Positions 12,400 to 23,689 of a DNA stretch of 64,000 bases are shown here, in pieces. The DNA comes from Isoetes taiwanensis (taxonomy: Eukaryota; Streptophyta; Lycopodiopsida; Isoetales; Isoetaceae), in assembly GCA_021234155.1 (NCBI GenBank), contig JAJEKV010000234.1, positions 246,001 through 310,000 of the forward strand, given 5' to 3'. The position numbers and the translations under genes were made by a program. The notes beneath the pieces were generated by a model. The model made no database searches. It worked only from the letters and a program-made list of their open reading frames with translations, and had not been told where the DNA came from. Each line of letters starts with the position of its first letter. Position 1 is the stretch's first letter.

Positions 12400-13124
12400 G
12401 AAGTGATTGATTCAGGTGTAAAGGCAAGGTTGCAAACTTGTGATCAAAAGCACTGCGGGTGCTACAAATGAAGGTTCAAACAACTTGAGTTCCGGCCAGA
12501 AGATGAATAAAGATTTAAAAAAAAATGGGAAGGAATGATTAAGGATAAACCAAGTCGTGCAAAGCGGTATTAGGGCTATATGCCAAGATCTGAGAGGTCG
12601 AAATTTGAAGGAACTATTACCAGAACTTGAGCGAGACAAAAATCGAGGAGCTTAATCTGGCTGTCGCCGGGGGGAAGCGAAACAACTTGACATTGAAAGT
12701 CTTTGGAACCAAGGTTAGAGAGGTTTTCGTCTTGCAATGACCGTCTTCCTTTATTTGTCTTGGATCCACTACTTCCAGACCTTGATAAGGCTGAAGATTA
12801 TGGTAGTGGCTGTCCATTCTGTGGCAAGATCCTCCAGTGGATGGGGAAACCACTACCAACTTTGATTGCTGAATTTAGTCACCAATACCATCTTCCATGT
12901 CTGCTCAGCCTCTTGAGGTACTTCATAACAAAATTCCTGAAGTGCTTAGTATAATTGTATTCTCATTAACAAATTTGCGTTCACTTTGCAGGATTTGTAA
13001 TCACTGTTGCATTGAGAATTGCTGTCATGAATTTTCTACAGCATGGGTACAAGCCTTAGGTGTGAGTAGGGAGGATCAAAAGCAACTTCAAGCTACTGAG
13101 GCACTTACAGGTGAGCACTTATAG
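12400..13124 (+). other. Possible exon debris, unassigned
   Basis: Short open frames on the plus strand include a Cys-rich stretch (CRICNHCCIENCCHEF) near 12990-13040 followed by gatcaaaagcaacttcaagc. They do not form a continuous gene and no domain is recognised. They could be exons of the gene that ends in the phosphatase-like relic downstream. Confidence 0.25.
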
Positions 13125-13185
13125 GTAGCTTAGTTTACATGCTAAGGGCCTGATGTAAGGGACAGATGCCAATTAGGATTAGTGG

Positions 13186-13600
13186 ACTTCCTAATCTTTC
13201 ACCCTGACTTAGTCTCTTTCGTTTATCCTATTTGATGTGTCTAATTTGCCCCCTAGGATGAGGTCGCTCACTCATTTTAGGTGGCGAATTAGATACATCA
13301 AGCAGGAAACTCGAAAAGAGAGTAAGCCTGGCTTAGTCTCCTTCGTTTTTACGTTTGTTGTATCTAATTTGCCCCCTAGGATGACATGGCTCACTTTCGG
13401 TGGCTAATTAGATACATCAAGCAGAAACTTCGAAAAGGAGTAAGCCCGACATAAAACAAGATCTTGGGCTGGCTTAGTCTCTTTTGCTTCTCTGTTTTGT
13501 GTATCTAAAGTGCCCCACGGGATGAGATCGCTCATTTTAGGGGACACTTTAGATATATAAAAACAGGAACATCGTAAAGAGAGTAAAAAAGTCTGGAGCT
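13186..13600. repeat. Three tandem foldback (hairpin) units of about 130 bp
   Basis: Each unit reads cttagtctcttt...atctaatttgcccc...ctcattttaggtgg...aattagatacatcaag...aaagagagtaag, so its halves are imperfect reverse complements and it can fold into one long hairpin. The units begin near 13200, 13325 and 13470. The third is the most diverged (aaagtgcccc/gggacacttt, with both arms changed together). They sit between possible exons of the 12.4-15.0 kb region. Foldback MITE array or inverted-repeat small-RNA source are both possible. Confidence 0.7.
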
Positions 13601-13652
13601 TAGTTAAAAAAACCAAAGCATAGTTACAATCAATTGTGATTCAATTCCAGGT

Positions 13653-14168
13653 TTGCAGAGCATGGTGCCGTTTACTAATTCAGGTCTAACTGTTCATACT
13701 GGTGGCAATGACTTTGTGAGTCCATATAGCACACCAAAAAGGGAATTATTTTCTACCCTCAAAGGTAACCAAGTCTTGTTTGATGCAATTGGGATATGTA
13801 GCTTACTTCTTCATCCCTACTTTGTAGATATAGAGGTACAATGTGGTCAGTTAGGGGGACAAGACACTCACACCCCTTCGAAAGCATTAGACACAGATAG
13901 AAACTCGGGCAAATCAGAAGATGCATCAGGTTACAGGAACTCGGACAAATCAGTAGATGTCAACAAATCAGTAGGTGCATCAAGTCAAGCTCCAGTAGGT
14001 GCTCCAACTGGACAACAATCTGCCAGATCAGCAGATGCATTAAGTCATGCTCCACACCAATCTGCCAAATCAGCAGATGCATCAGGTTATGATCTGAACA
14101 AATCGTTCGATGAATGTAAGTCACAAGGTAACTTCCAACCTTTTGTGCCTGTCTTCTTTTTAATTTGA
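13653..14168 (+). CDS. Low-complexity Ser/Asp/Lys repeat protein segment
   Basis: A 171-codon frame beginning at ATG 13662 or within an upstream exon. After a 60-residue ordinary start it carries tandem peptide repeats of the type NSDKSVD, QSARSADALSHAP and QSAKSADASGY at about 13905-14100. Such repeats are typical of disordered linkers. The frame may be an exon of the same gene as the phosphatase-like segment 300 bp downstream. No domain recognised. Confidence 0.35.
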   Translation: MQSMVPFTNSGLTVHTGGNDFVSPYSTPKRELFSTLKGNQVLFDAIGICSLLLHPYFVDIEVQCGQLGGQDTHTPSKALDTDRNSGKSEDASGYRNSDKSVDVNKSVGASSQAPVGAPTGQQSARSADALSHAPHQSAKSADASGYDLNKSFDECKSQGNFQPFVPVFFLI

Positions 14169-14469
14169 CCCATATAGTTACCGAATCTGTTAAATTTTTG
14201 TATTTGGAAGTGTCTCGGAGGAGAAAAACAAGAGCAGAATTCCAAGCAAAAGACACCTCCAAGACATTACAGGCGAAGTTTCCAGCCCGCCGCTAAGAGA
14301 TCTGAAGCGAAGTTTCCAGCCCCGCACCAAGAAATGCTGAAGGAGTGGGAAGCCCGCACCAACTCTCGTCCATGCGAGAAGACTACAAGGTTAAGCCCAA
14401 TCACGCTTGTTTTTACTACAATGGAGTTCGGGTAGAAGCTATGACAAGAGTGAGTCCATACCCTTTGCC

Positions 14470-15019
14470 AAAGAAGATGATGTTAAGTTGATCACACGCG
14501 GAACCAAGTGGGTAGTAACTAGACCGGTTGGGCGAGTTCATAGATTGGTGCGGTGGAATTTTCATATAGCACTTTGGTCCAGCCTGCGGGCTCAAAACTT
14601 GAGAGTCATAGTTAAGGGAGCATTGATGAAACACAAGGACAAATTCAAGTTCATATGGAGTCAGGATTAGTGTACCAACACAATTTTATTTAACAGTAAA
14701 AAGCCAATTTTTTTGAAGCACCTGAAAAAGGTCTACGATGAATTTCCAGGTTTCAGAAAAAGAGAACGTGCTTCTCATTGATGACAGCAGATACAAAGGG
14801 TACCTCAATGCGCCAAACACCATGATCTGTCCAAACAGCTGGAGCCCTGACAGAGTAGATGGCAATTTCCTCATGAATGATCTAAAGGTTTGGCTTCAGG
14901 GTTTGCTGAAGGCAGGGAATGTGCAAAGTTATGTCGAAAGCAACAAAATGCTGAATATGTTTGACACTGAGAGTCAAATTTGTATTAATATGATGAAAAA
15001 ACATAGAACTAAAGCCTAG
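14470..15019 (+). pseudogene. FCP1/NIF-type CTD phosphatase-like domain, broken
   Basis: Consecutive blocks follow the HAD-type FCP1 homology domain: FHIALWSSLRAQNLRVIV, DKFKFIWSQD, KPIFLKHLKKVYDEFPGF, VLLIDDSRYKGYLNAPNT and LKVWLQGLLKAGNVQSYVE. Family members dephosphorylate the RNA polymerase II C-terminal domain or similar substrates. An in-frame TAG follows WSQD at about 14668-14670 and a one-base shift occurs near 14760. The catalytic DxDxT motif that should lie upstream was not found, so this is a broken C-terminal piece. It lies in a region bounded by the transposon-like 25-mer at 10570, so capture by an element is possible. Confidence 0.75.
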
Positions 15020-15184
15020 AAATAGTATTATTGTGTATATGATGTAACCTCTCTTGACTTTTTAATATAAACAAAGTTTTACTTCAATTGTTCATTTCTT
15101 GGCTATTTCAATGTTCCTCAAGGTTTTCAATGATCTTCCATTTGCTGAATGTAAACTTACACCACCAGCACGAGGACTGCAGTG

Positions 15185-16050
15185 TTAAGAGCGCACATCC
15201 GACCAGAACACTTGCCACTTGAAGTGTTTAAAGGACAGCAGGAGCCTCTTGTGCTTGATCAAGAGGCAATCAGAATATTGGAGAAAAGTAGGGATTGGTT
15301 CGATGGATGAGGATAGTCCATTTCTTTATGAGGTTAGTAATTTAATATAAACAACTCAGATTTGAAGTCTTACATTTGTTTCTTAAATCATCTTGTTTTA
15401 CGGACCTTGGACTTTGGCGGTGTATGCACCAATTCGCATCAAGCATGACATGGAGCGAGGTTCCATTTCATGGATCCGTTCATTTACACATTCTTGTCGA
15501 GCGAGCTTGCTTCAAAAGGACAAACTGTTGAACCCGAACTTGCAATTTCGGAATGTACCATTACGCAAAGATGTTATCGAAAGACCTTTGGGCGGTGTAT
15601 ATGTCATTGTAGGTCTTGGAGGTCAGCCCGGTTAAATGTCGGCCGGTGTGTACGATTTTGTGACCTAGAAATGTACAAGGGCTCCGAGCACATCATGAGT
15701 TTTGAGGATGCAAACACAAAATTCCCAAGCACCATAAAGGCTGCGCCACAAGAAAATTACAAGTTCCCCACTCGGTCGATTCTTTGGTCGCGGTGGTCCG
15801 CTTTATATGTGTCTTTGTAAAGAAAGTTGTGGCTGCAGCAATGCGAGACTTGGACATACTATCCCAATGCAAGGTGAGTTCGTAAATTTGAAGGTATTAC
15901 TCATCCAATGTGAGGCCTGATATGTTTATTGCAGGGTGTACCAATTTCTAGTGGCAAGCTGTTGGACACGCGCAGAATGATGATTGATGTTGTGAAGCAC
16001 AGTTGCTCTAGTAATGAAGCTGAGGTTGACAGATCAATAGATCTTTACTT
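15185..16050 (+). other. Unrecognised coding-like fragments downstream of the phosphatase relic
   Basis: Short plausible exons include IRPEHLPLEVFKGQQEPLVL near 15204-15265 and a stretch around 15400-15790 readable in alternating frames. Stops and frame changes prevent assembly of a gene. No family recognised. Confidence 0.25.
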
Positions 16051-16252
16051 GTAATCACATGTTTGTATTATTGTAACCAAAGAGGTTATTCTTGTAACCT
16101 ATTCTTTCATTGACACTCTAATGTACATTGTTGTATACTATTGTATACAATAGACTTTTCTGGCTGACCAGAGCAACACTTTGGTGGAGTTCAAATCTCC
16201 AGAAGAAATTGATGTATTCAAAGATTCATGACAATGTGGTGATACATGTCGT

Positions 16253-16920
16253 GATGGATGTGGTGATGCAAATGGTGCATGTGGTGAACCATGTGGTGAA
16301 TCATGTGGTGAATCATAGGTGGCATGTTGGAGCTTACGTGGCATGTTGGAGCCTAGGTGGCATGTTTGAGCCACCTTGGCACGTTGGAGCCTAGGTGGCA
16401 TATTTGAGCCACCTTGGCATGCTTGAGCCTTTACATGACCTTTGTTACATGTTTGACTTTCATTGACCAACATGTTTGGTGATGCAAATGGTGCATGTGG
16501 TGAATCATGTGGTGCATTTGGTGAATCATGTGGTGAAGCATGTGGTGAATCATAGGTGGCATGTTGGAGCTTACGTGGCATGTTTGAGCCACCTTGGCAT
16601 GTTGGAGCCTAGGTGGCATATTTGAGCCACCTTGGCATGCTTGAGCCTTTACATGACCTTTGTTACATGTTTGACTTTCATTGACCAACATGTTTGGTGA
16701 TGCAAATGGTGCATGTGGTGAATCATGTGGTGCATTTGGTGAATCATGTGGTGAAGCATGTAGTGAATCATAGGTGGCATGTTGGAGCTTACGTGGCATG
16801 TTTGAGCCACCTTGGCATGTTGGAGCCTAGGTGGCATATTTGAGCCACCTTGGCATGCTTGAGCCTTTACATGACCTTTGTTACATGTTTGACTTTCATT
16901 GACCAACATGTTTGGTGAAG
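16253..16920. repeat. 218-bp tandem repeat built on ATGTGGTGAATC
   Basis: The phrase gatgcaaatggtgcatgtgg starts units at 16265, 16481 and 16699. The second and third units are nearly identical. Each unit contains a run of catgtggtgaat words, then gtggcatgttggagcc/tttgagccaccttgg words, then ttacatgacctttgttac. Related words recur at 22.08-22.45 and 23.48-23.57 kb. Long minus-strand open frames here are repeat artefacts. Confidence 0.9.
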
Positions 16921-17189
16921 CGTAAGTCAACAATTGAAGTCAACAATCAATTTACACTAGCTAATTATAACTAAAATTACTAAACAAGTGCCAAGCCAAC
17001 ATAATATGATTGGTGTCCATAATATGATTGGTGTCCAAAAATTTATGTTTTTTAGAAAATAAAATAATGGTCATTTCGAGGTTATTATTAGTATATCCTA
17101 CTAAATCATTACGATTAAGATACTAATGGTACGAAATCCTAAAATCGTAGCCTACGAAATTAATTTCACGCCAGCCTTTATAGGCTATG

Positions 17190-17744
17190 GTCGTGAAGGA
17201 GAAGCATCGTCCAATTCCTTCCAACAGAATGTCGAAGCGCTGCCGCTCTCCCTCCCCTCCTGCTTCTCCCTCTCGCTCGCCTCCCCGGCCCTCATAAAGC
17301 CGGAAACTGCTATCAATCCCTTTGGCTGAGGTCCTTGCGGTCATGGCATAGGATCTTGGCCAATTTTTCATTTGCGGGGAGCCCGATCCCCGAGAGCCTA
17401 CTACCCAGAGCCCCGAGGCACGAGAGCTCTGATTCGTATTCCACCTCTTCTGAAAGCTCTGAAGATCTTTCGGAGCTTTCAGAAGAGGTGGAATCCTCCT
17501 CTAATTTCGATTCCTCTGATGAAGCTTCTTCCGATGATCTCCAAGATTCCCAAGATTCTGATAACGAATGGAGCAAAGACCAGACCGAAGAAGAAGAAGA
17601 GGTAGAAGACGAAGAAGAACATGAATTTTTTTTGGAACTCCAAAATTTTCTACAGAGTAAGTAGCATGCATGCATTAAATTTTTGCTTTCTTTTATGTAT
17701 TCTAAACTTAATTTTCTTCACGTTTTCTTACAGATGAAGCTTGA
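17190..17744 (+). CDS. Small acidic Ser/Glu-rich protein with one intron
   Basis: Exon 1 encodes an acidic tract (SSESSEDLSELSEEVESSS and EEEEEVEDEEEHEFFLEL). It stops being protein-like where a consensus donor occurs: exon end 17656, intron 17657-17733 from gtaagt to ttacag, 77 nt. Exon 2 adds three residues and TGA at 17742-17744. The frame is open back to 17190 without an ATG. An ATG at 17231 opens a Ser/Arg/Pro frame (MSKRCRSPSPPASPSRSPPR) that stops at 17297, so the true start is unclear or a one-base error separates them. Function unknown; disordered nuclear protein or retroelement Gag remnant are possible. Confidence 0.5.
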
Positions 17745-17849
17745 AGTCCCGGCTGTGGCACCTTTTGTTTTTCTTTTGTTTTTTTTTCTTTTGATCAAGT
17801 TAGTCTACTGGCCTTTTGTGCCTTTGTATTTTTTTTTTTAAACAGATGG

Positions 17850-18260
17850 TACATAGGCCTTAGTGCCTTCATTTGATCTCATCCCATTGTTGATCTCACC
17901 CCCTTGTGAACTCACCCCTTGTGATATAGGCCTTAGTGCCTCTTTGTAATATATGATGGCCTTAGTGCCTTTTTGAATATATGATGGCCTTGCGCCTTTT
18001 TGAACCTTGTGTAAATTTCTAATTCTGAAGTATTCTGGTATTTTCTGTTTTAACATATGATGGCCTTGTGCCGACTGTAATCCAGGCCTTGTGCCTTTTG
18101 TTTAATCCAGAAAATAGTTTGTAATGGCTTTGTGTCTTGTGTAAATTTGTGCCTTGTGTAAATTTCTAATTCTGTTTTACCACAGGCCTGTTTCTAAAAA
18201 CAGATACCACAGGCCTTAGTGCCTTTCTTTGATCTCACCCATATGTCTAACAGGCCTTGT
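17850..18260. repeat. Interspersed GGCCTTAGTGCC words in a 3' region
   Basis: The near-palindromic word ggccttagtgcc or ggccttgtgcc appears about ten times at irregular spacing with atatgatgg and tttttgaa linkers. It directly follows the acidic ORF and may be its 3' UTR or a minisatellite. Confidence 0.7.
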
Positions 18261-18960
18261 GCAAGTTTAATTCAGTTTAATCCCGTTATACCTTGGAATT
18301 CATTCAACATTCAAGTACAAATTTCTGTAACTGAAGCATAAAAAATGAGAATGCAAAACAAAAACTTCTTTATATTCATAAAAGTATCTATACAGTAAAC
18401 AAGGTTTAAAATGAAACGCACTTATTTAAGAAGTGCGTTTGAAAGATTCCCTCAAGAATGTTGGAATCTTTTAAAAAGAGCAAAAAATAGAGGCATTCAA
18501 GTTTCTTGGATAAGATTTTTGCAAAGTCGTCATGAAAATAACACTTTTGAAGAAAAATAATCTAAAAGCATAGGACAAAAAAAAAGGGCCATTTAGGGGG
18601 GTACAACTAACATTTCATGACAGCCATAGAATTTCCATTGCCAAAATACATGCAATTGAAGTAGGCTATATTGCAAAATGTGCATGAATACTCTCACGGT
18701 AGCAATATGAAGACAGAAGGAGAAGTTGCCACACATCTAAAAAGAATTGATTAAAGTACTTGCTCAAGAACACATCATTTAGCAGCAAATAAATTCTTTA
18801 ACATTTTTAACAGAGAAGGAAGCATTCAAATTAAGTAATCATATTAAATAGTATTACAAAAAATTGTTACAGAGCACCTTTTGTACAAGGTCCTTAAAAT
18901 AATAGGGCATGCCATAACCAATTTGCAGAGAAGCTCCGATTAAGAAATAGTCAGGTGCCG

Positions 18961-19017
18961 CGGTATAAATTTATACCGACAGGTTGAAATGGAAACCCGT
19001 CGGTATAAATTTATACC
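18961..19017. repeat. Left cluster of the 18-bp palindrome CGGTATAAATTTATACCG
   Basis: A perfect copy at 18961-18978 and a 17-base copy at 19001-19017, 40 bp apart, about 560 bp inside the left terminus of the surrounding element. Confidence 0.9.
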
Positions 19018-19225
19018 AGGTGGTGCGTCCACCCAGTCCAAAGAACTCTCATCACCTTGAGATTTTGACTTATACCTCTGATTCAATGGCAACTTCAGCA
19101 AACTCAAGTCAACAAACTCAACCTCTTCATTGTGTTTTCCTGTGATCTTTCTTGATGGGAGGTTGGATTTATGTAAACGTTTCCTTGATATCTTTAACAT
19201 CGTTCTTGGCACCCAGTTCTTCATT

Positions 19226-20545
19226 TCCGTTTGAAAATGACTCGCAAGAACTTATTATGGTTCCGTTTGAAAATGACTCGCAAGAACTTATTATGGTTCT
19301 GCTAAAGCTTATTTTGTCGCAATCTATACCAACAGACACTACATTGCGTCCTTGCCTAAGAACGCAAACAGATGTAGTGCCAAGCCCAATCCTAAAAAAA
19401 ATATCTCAAACCCAGAAAAATCGTCTCGAGATGTTATGTGCCTCTCTTTGCTTCGGGGGGATGTATATATGACATATCTATGCACTTAATCTTTGGGTTG
19501 ACACAGTTTAAATCTTGTGGCAACTCAATCAAAGGTCTAACCTGGACCTTTGAGATTTTCATGCATGCAACTGCCATAGTAAATTACCTGAGCCCCTGAA
19601 TTTACACATCTCTACTAGCTTCTACCTATTTCAAATGTAAAATGGTATTCAGCTTTGTAATATATCAACAACATTATCAAGACAAGTATATCCTGATGCA
19701 AACTTAAGCTTTCCTTTCATAAATGAGATTGAAAAATAAACATCCCAAATATAAACATCCCAAATGTGATGGTCAAACCGATGGGTTTACAGCCTGTGAC
19801 AGCCCAACCAGAGGTCTAACTTCAAGGCTATCACGGCCGTCACACTTTATCTTTCAACTGCAATAAACTTTCAATTAGTAAAATTTAATCTTGGTAATAA
19901 TGTTGAACTGCCAATCTTACAAAGTAAAGTAGTCTACATTTAACAATGGATAAACTAGAATCTGCACTTAGTGTTAAATTCAGAGCTGGAGAGTCAAGAG
20001 ATAGACAAAAAACAGAGCTGCTAGTACTCCATACTCCAATTTAATGAGTCTCCACAAGCAATTTTTAAACTAATACCAAGTAATTTCAACTGGATAAATC
20101 CTTGAATTTCTGGCACATTTCCAACATCTAGTCTCTCTAATCCATCCAACAACCTTCATTTGCGCCTGTGTGATGACTGCAACTAAGATCTGCACCTAAT
20201 ATCTGTGCCCGTGTGATATATGCAGAAAGAAACAAGCTTCAAATGGAGTAATCTACCCAAAAACTGGCAACAAAAGGAACACTACAGTTTTACAGTTTCA
20301 GCCTTTGCTCCATGAACTAGTGTAAGGGAACATAAAATTACCTTGTCTTGAGGCCAACAGCGAAAGAACAAACTGCCTTCTGTTCATTCTGTATCATTCG
20401 AGCTTCTGTATCATGCGAGCTTCAGCGAGTAAAGATTCCTCTAAAAAATAAGTTCTTGCGAGTCATTTTCAAGTCATTCAAGTCATTTTCAGTTTCAGCA
20501 ACTTATTATGAAAACGTCTTGGCTGCGAGTCATTTTCAAACGTTG
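19226..20545. repeat. Inner direct and inverted repeats of tgaaaatgactcgcaagaac
   Basis: ccgtttgaaaatgactcgca followed by agaacttattatgg occurs twice in direct orientation (about 19227 and 19261). Complementary copies (gttcttgcgagtcattttca) lie at about 20452-20475 and 20525-20545. The arrangement suggests a smaller foldback element nested in the larger one. Confidence 0.65.
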
Positions 20546-20819
20546 CTGGAAAAATCAAATCATTCCCTAACCTGCTAATACACAACCAACAGTAAACTAA
20601 GATCAAATTTAAGCTAAAATAACAAAGACAAACCTCTGCTCGAGCTTCTGCGTCAACTGGTACAACAGGAGTTTTCACAGATTAGGTTTTGAAGATGACA
20701 ACCATTTTTGCTGCATCATAGAAAATCACAGAAAATCTGAATCAACCTATAAAGCTTATGTATGCCTGTTATAAAGCTTATGTATGCCAATAAGATCCTG
20801 CGAATCTCTGGATATAAAG

Positions 20820-21065
20820 CTTATGCAAATCATGTTGTAGAAGTCTGATAGAGCTGTAGAAGTCCGACTGAGCTGTAGAAGTCCGATAGAGCAACACGAA
20901 GAAATGAGCAAGAGTCAGAACATCGAAGATAGAGCAACAATGTAGTCTGTAGTCGTTCAAAAAGAAATGAATCACGAACCCTAAACTGGCCGCATCAACA
21001 AAATCTTCATTCAGAACAAAACCTAAACTTTCATTCAACCCTAAACTGGCCGCATCAACAAAACT
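20820..21065. repeat. Short local tandem duplications
   Basis: Three copies of gagctgtagaagtccgat near 20840-20895, and two copies of ccctaaactggccgcatcaa at about 20981 and 21041. Slippage-type repeats inside the terminal-inverted-repeat element. Confidence 0.8.
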
Positions 21066-21189
21066 TTTGCTTTTTTCTTTCATTTTCAGATGAAACTCAT
21101 GCTCTAAGAAACTCCAGCATCAAGAAACTCCTGCATTCGTTAGAATATAAAAATCCCAAAGCTTCCTTCACAAAAACTTTTCCTAGTCT

Positions 21190-21562
21190 CGGTATAGATT
21201 TATACCGTCAAGAGGAAAACGAGATGTAGAACATATTTTGCCTTGTTTTATCCAAGCCAGGGCATGTTATATCTATGCAATGTCACGTTATAACCATGAA
21301 GATAGTTTTATATAAATGATTTTTTGTGTGTTATAGCATACTAGAGTTGTAGCATAACGTTTCTAAAGAGAGCTCGCGGTATAAATTTATACCGTGGCTC
21401 CCCGTGTAAAAAAATGTCGGTATAAATTTATACTGCTCCCGCTCTTTTCCTGTGGGGTGATGGTATAAATTTATACCGCTTGAGCTTACAGGCGGTATAA
21501 ATTTATACCGCTCGAGTTGTCTCTCCGTGCACTGCTTGAGCTCACGTGGTATAAATTTATAT
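21190..21562. repeat. Right cluster of the 18-bp palindrome (six copies)
   Basis: Copies at 21190, 21377, 21418, 21461, 21493 and 21547 share GGTATAAATTTATA with zero to four mismatches, 460-840 bp inside the right terminus. Linkers are unrelated, so the palindrome rather than a longer unit is conserved. This is consistent with a repeated protein-binding site. Confidence 0.85.
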
Positions 21563-22080
21563 TTTTATGCCTCTTGAGCTCATCTATGCTTCAAATTCAT
21601 ATCGTCCAACAAATGTGGGGGAAATTAAAGCCGCAAAATATAACTTTGTTCAAAATGTCAAATGTATTAGATTTTTTACAATTTTGTTTAAAAAATTGTA
21701 GTGGTTTTAAAAACTTTGAATATTATATGCTTTTGTTACTCTAGTGGAATTGCTATTTGTTTCAATGTCAAATTTTGTATTGTATTTAGATTTGTTAGTA
21801 TTTTTCATATCAAACTAGGGGGCCAAAACGGGGCAATAAACAATTTCGCATGTAAGCTAAGTTCAATTACCCCCTCAAAAAGGGTACCTAAAATATCCAA
21901 AATGTCACGCTTGTCACAAATAGATCGTGAAAATGGACCTTTTTTGGGGAATTTAAGGGAATCTTTTAAAGATTCCTTTTGAAGTGCGTTTGGAGCAAAT
22001 TAGTGCGTTTCATTTTAAACTTTGTTAGTTTCCTTTACACAATTGCCACAGTAAGTGGATTTTCCTAATACTTTCAGTCT

Positions 22081-22480
22081 ATGTGGCATGCTTGACCCTT
22101 TACTGTGGCATGTTGGAGCCTAGATGGCATGCATGCAAACGTCCCTAGGTGGCTCGGGTTCAAAAGAAATAGAGTTCAAAAGAAACTAAAAAGAAAAACA
22201 CAGAATTCCCTGAAGCAAAAGTTAGTGGCCTTGCAAGGATCTTTGCACAAAGCAGAGCTTAATGAATTTTGGCCTCATATCAATTCAGGGACCTAATTTG
22301 GGATCCATATATTGCTGTCACCAAAATCAGTCAAGATACTATCAGGAATCTGAGAGCCATTCCATTTTCTGACAGGGTCAAAAAATGGTCAATGCCCCTG
22401 GCTGATTATGGTGAAATCTGTGGTGAAAGCCGTGGTGAAAACTGTGGTGAAGCTGTGGTGATGCAAACGTTGTTTTTATA
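22081..22480. repeat. Diverged relative of the 16.3-kb TGTGGTG repeat
   Basis: tgtggcatgttggagcctag at 22102 matches the 218-bp unit at 16.3 kb. A run of gtggtgaaa words (gaaatctgtggtgaaagccg) follows at 22410-22465. The 300 bp between contain an open frame with no recognised domain (GTP/DDE motifs absent). Confidence 0.6.
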
Positions 22481-22680
22481 TTTCAAAGGGAGAAAAATAC
22501 ATATGGAAATCTACCATACCCGGTAGAATAGTTCATACTTCTTATGAAATGAAGTATGCAGAAAAATCAGGGAAAACTATAACCCTGATCTTCTAGTATT
22601 ATCAAAATGCATTAGAGATGACATACAGTTACTGGGCCTCAATCAGTGGCCACCAGATCAGTGGCCACCGGGTTAGCTTG

Positions 22681-23221
22681 CTAGCTTATATCATCCCATT
22701 CTGGAGGGAAAGCAAAAAACCATAATGGTGCAGTGTTACCAAACAGAATAGCAGCTTCTCCATGTGCATCCTGCAAGCCCTTGTGATGATAGAACATATC
22801 CCTGAAATGAAGGAATTGTTCCTCTGTAAACAACCTATCATAACAAAAGCAGAACCTGTCTAGCGTAAAGGCTTGGTAGCCATTAAGTAGAAAAGGTTTC
22901 AACCTTTGCAGATCCTGGTCAATAGTAGGAGGAATAGGCCAAAGATGCTGGTGTGTAAAAATTTCAGTGGAAGCAGAGAAAGTTAAGAGATCTGGGAGGT
23001 TTGGTGTACAATTCATCCTCCTGGTGAGAGTTTTCAACATTTCTGTGGTCATATTCTCATCCGGTGAATAGAGAAATTTACTGTTCGAGAATGTCCATCC
23101 ATTCTGCATGGGTGAAAATCGGGACAGCACGCCTAGGTATCATGGGCTCTTCTTCTCTGGTGACATTGTCCCATTCCGGAGTGCCATCATTTTGCAGGAT
23201 CCAAGAGGTGAAGTTGGCCAT
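22681..23221 (-). pseudogene. Member 1 of an unrecognised retroelement-linked protein family
   Basis: Reading from ATG 23221 the frame gives PEWDNVTREEEPMIPRR. After a one-base shift near a CAG at about 23085 it continues to 22681 with RLFTEEQFLHFRDMFYHHKG and LQDAHGEAAILFG. Both ends match the antisense ORF inside the gypsy element at 34506-35081 (REWDNVLINEEPLPRSN; ELTDAQFDRYRQLFYSHRM; LADNYGSLMLL). The protein is about 180 residues, mostly alpha-helical in appearance, with no known domain. It points away from member 2, which starts 470 bp to the right. Function unknown. Confidence 0.65.
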
Positions 23222-23474
23222 GTTTGCTGAAGTAGCTGATGTAAACTGTAAACTGTAAACTCGGTCGGGAGCAAGAAGAATGGCACCTCGGGCCTTTTGG
23301 GTTGCCCGAGGTCATTAATTTTTGCCATCCCATAAGGATTTTTGCCCGAGGTACGGCTGTCAGCCAAAGGATGATGAGAGGAATTGATGGGACCGAGAGA
23401 ATTTAAGGAAAAGGAAAGCATTTCAGTGGAAAAGCTGTTCAGAAGGATCTCTGTCTCGGGGGAAGAGACAGAAA

Positions 23475-23560
23475 GTGAAACACATGGTGAGACATGTGAT
23501 GAAACATGTGGTGACACATGTGGTGAATATTTCCAAAAAAAATAAACTTTTACATGGCCC
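23475..23560. repeat. Short ACATGTGGTG array between divergent family members
   Basis: gaaacacatggtgagacatg tgatgaaacatgtggtgaca and so on: five TGGTG words in 50 bp, then aacttttacatggccc, resembling the end of the 16.3-kb unit. Confidence 0.7.
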
Positions 23561-23689
23561 GTCAGCCCTAAATTCAAATTCTCTTTCGCTCCTTCACAAT
23601 TTCATGCTCCTTCCTGCTGCTCAAAGGGACGCTCTACTCTCACAGTTAAGTGCATTCCATCTCGATCCCAAGATCCTCTATCAAAAGAT

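Larger units (their letters stand above)
18398..22025. mobile_element. Non-autonomous terminal-inverted-repeat element, about 3.6 kb
   Basis: The left end (aacaaggtttaaaatgaaac gcactta from 18398) matches the reverse complement of the right end at 21997-22025 (aacaaagtttaaaatgaaac gcacta). Both ends have a second subterminal acgcactt/aagtgcgt box, and a ggaatcttttaaa-like box about 50 bp inside. No transposase is encoded. Inside are eight copies of an 18-bp palindrome clustered near both ends, plus an inner inverted repeat (19226-19300 against 20455-20545). A clear target duplication could not be fixed, so the superfamily is unknown. Confidence 0.65.

Noticed and set aside
16138-16933. Overlapping His/Ser/Pro-rich minus-strand frames of 94-147 codons
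   Set aside because: They are generated by the 218-bp tandem repeat and differ only as the repeat does; no start context or domain.
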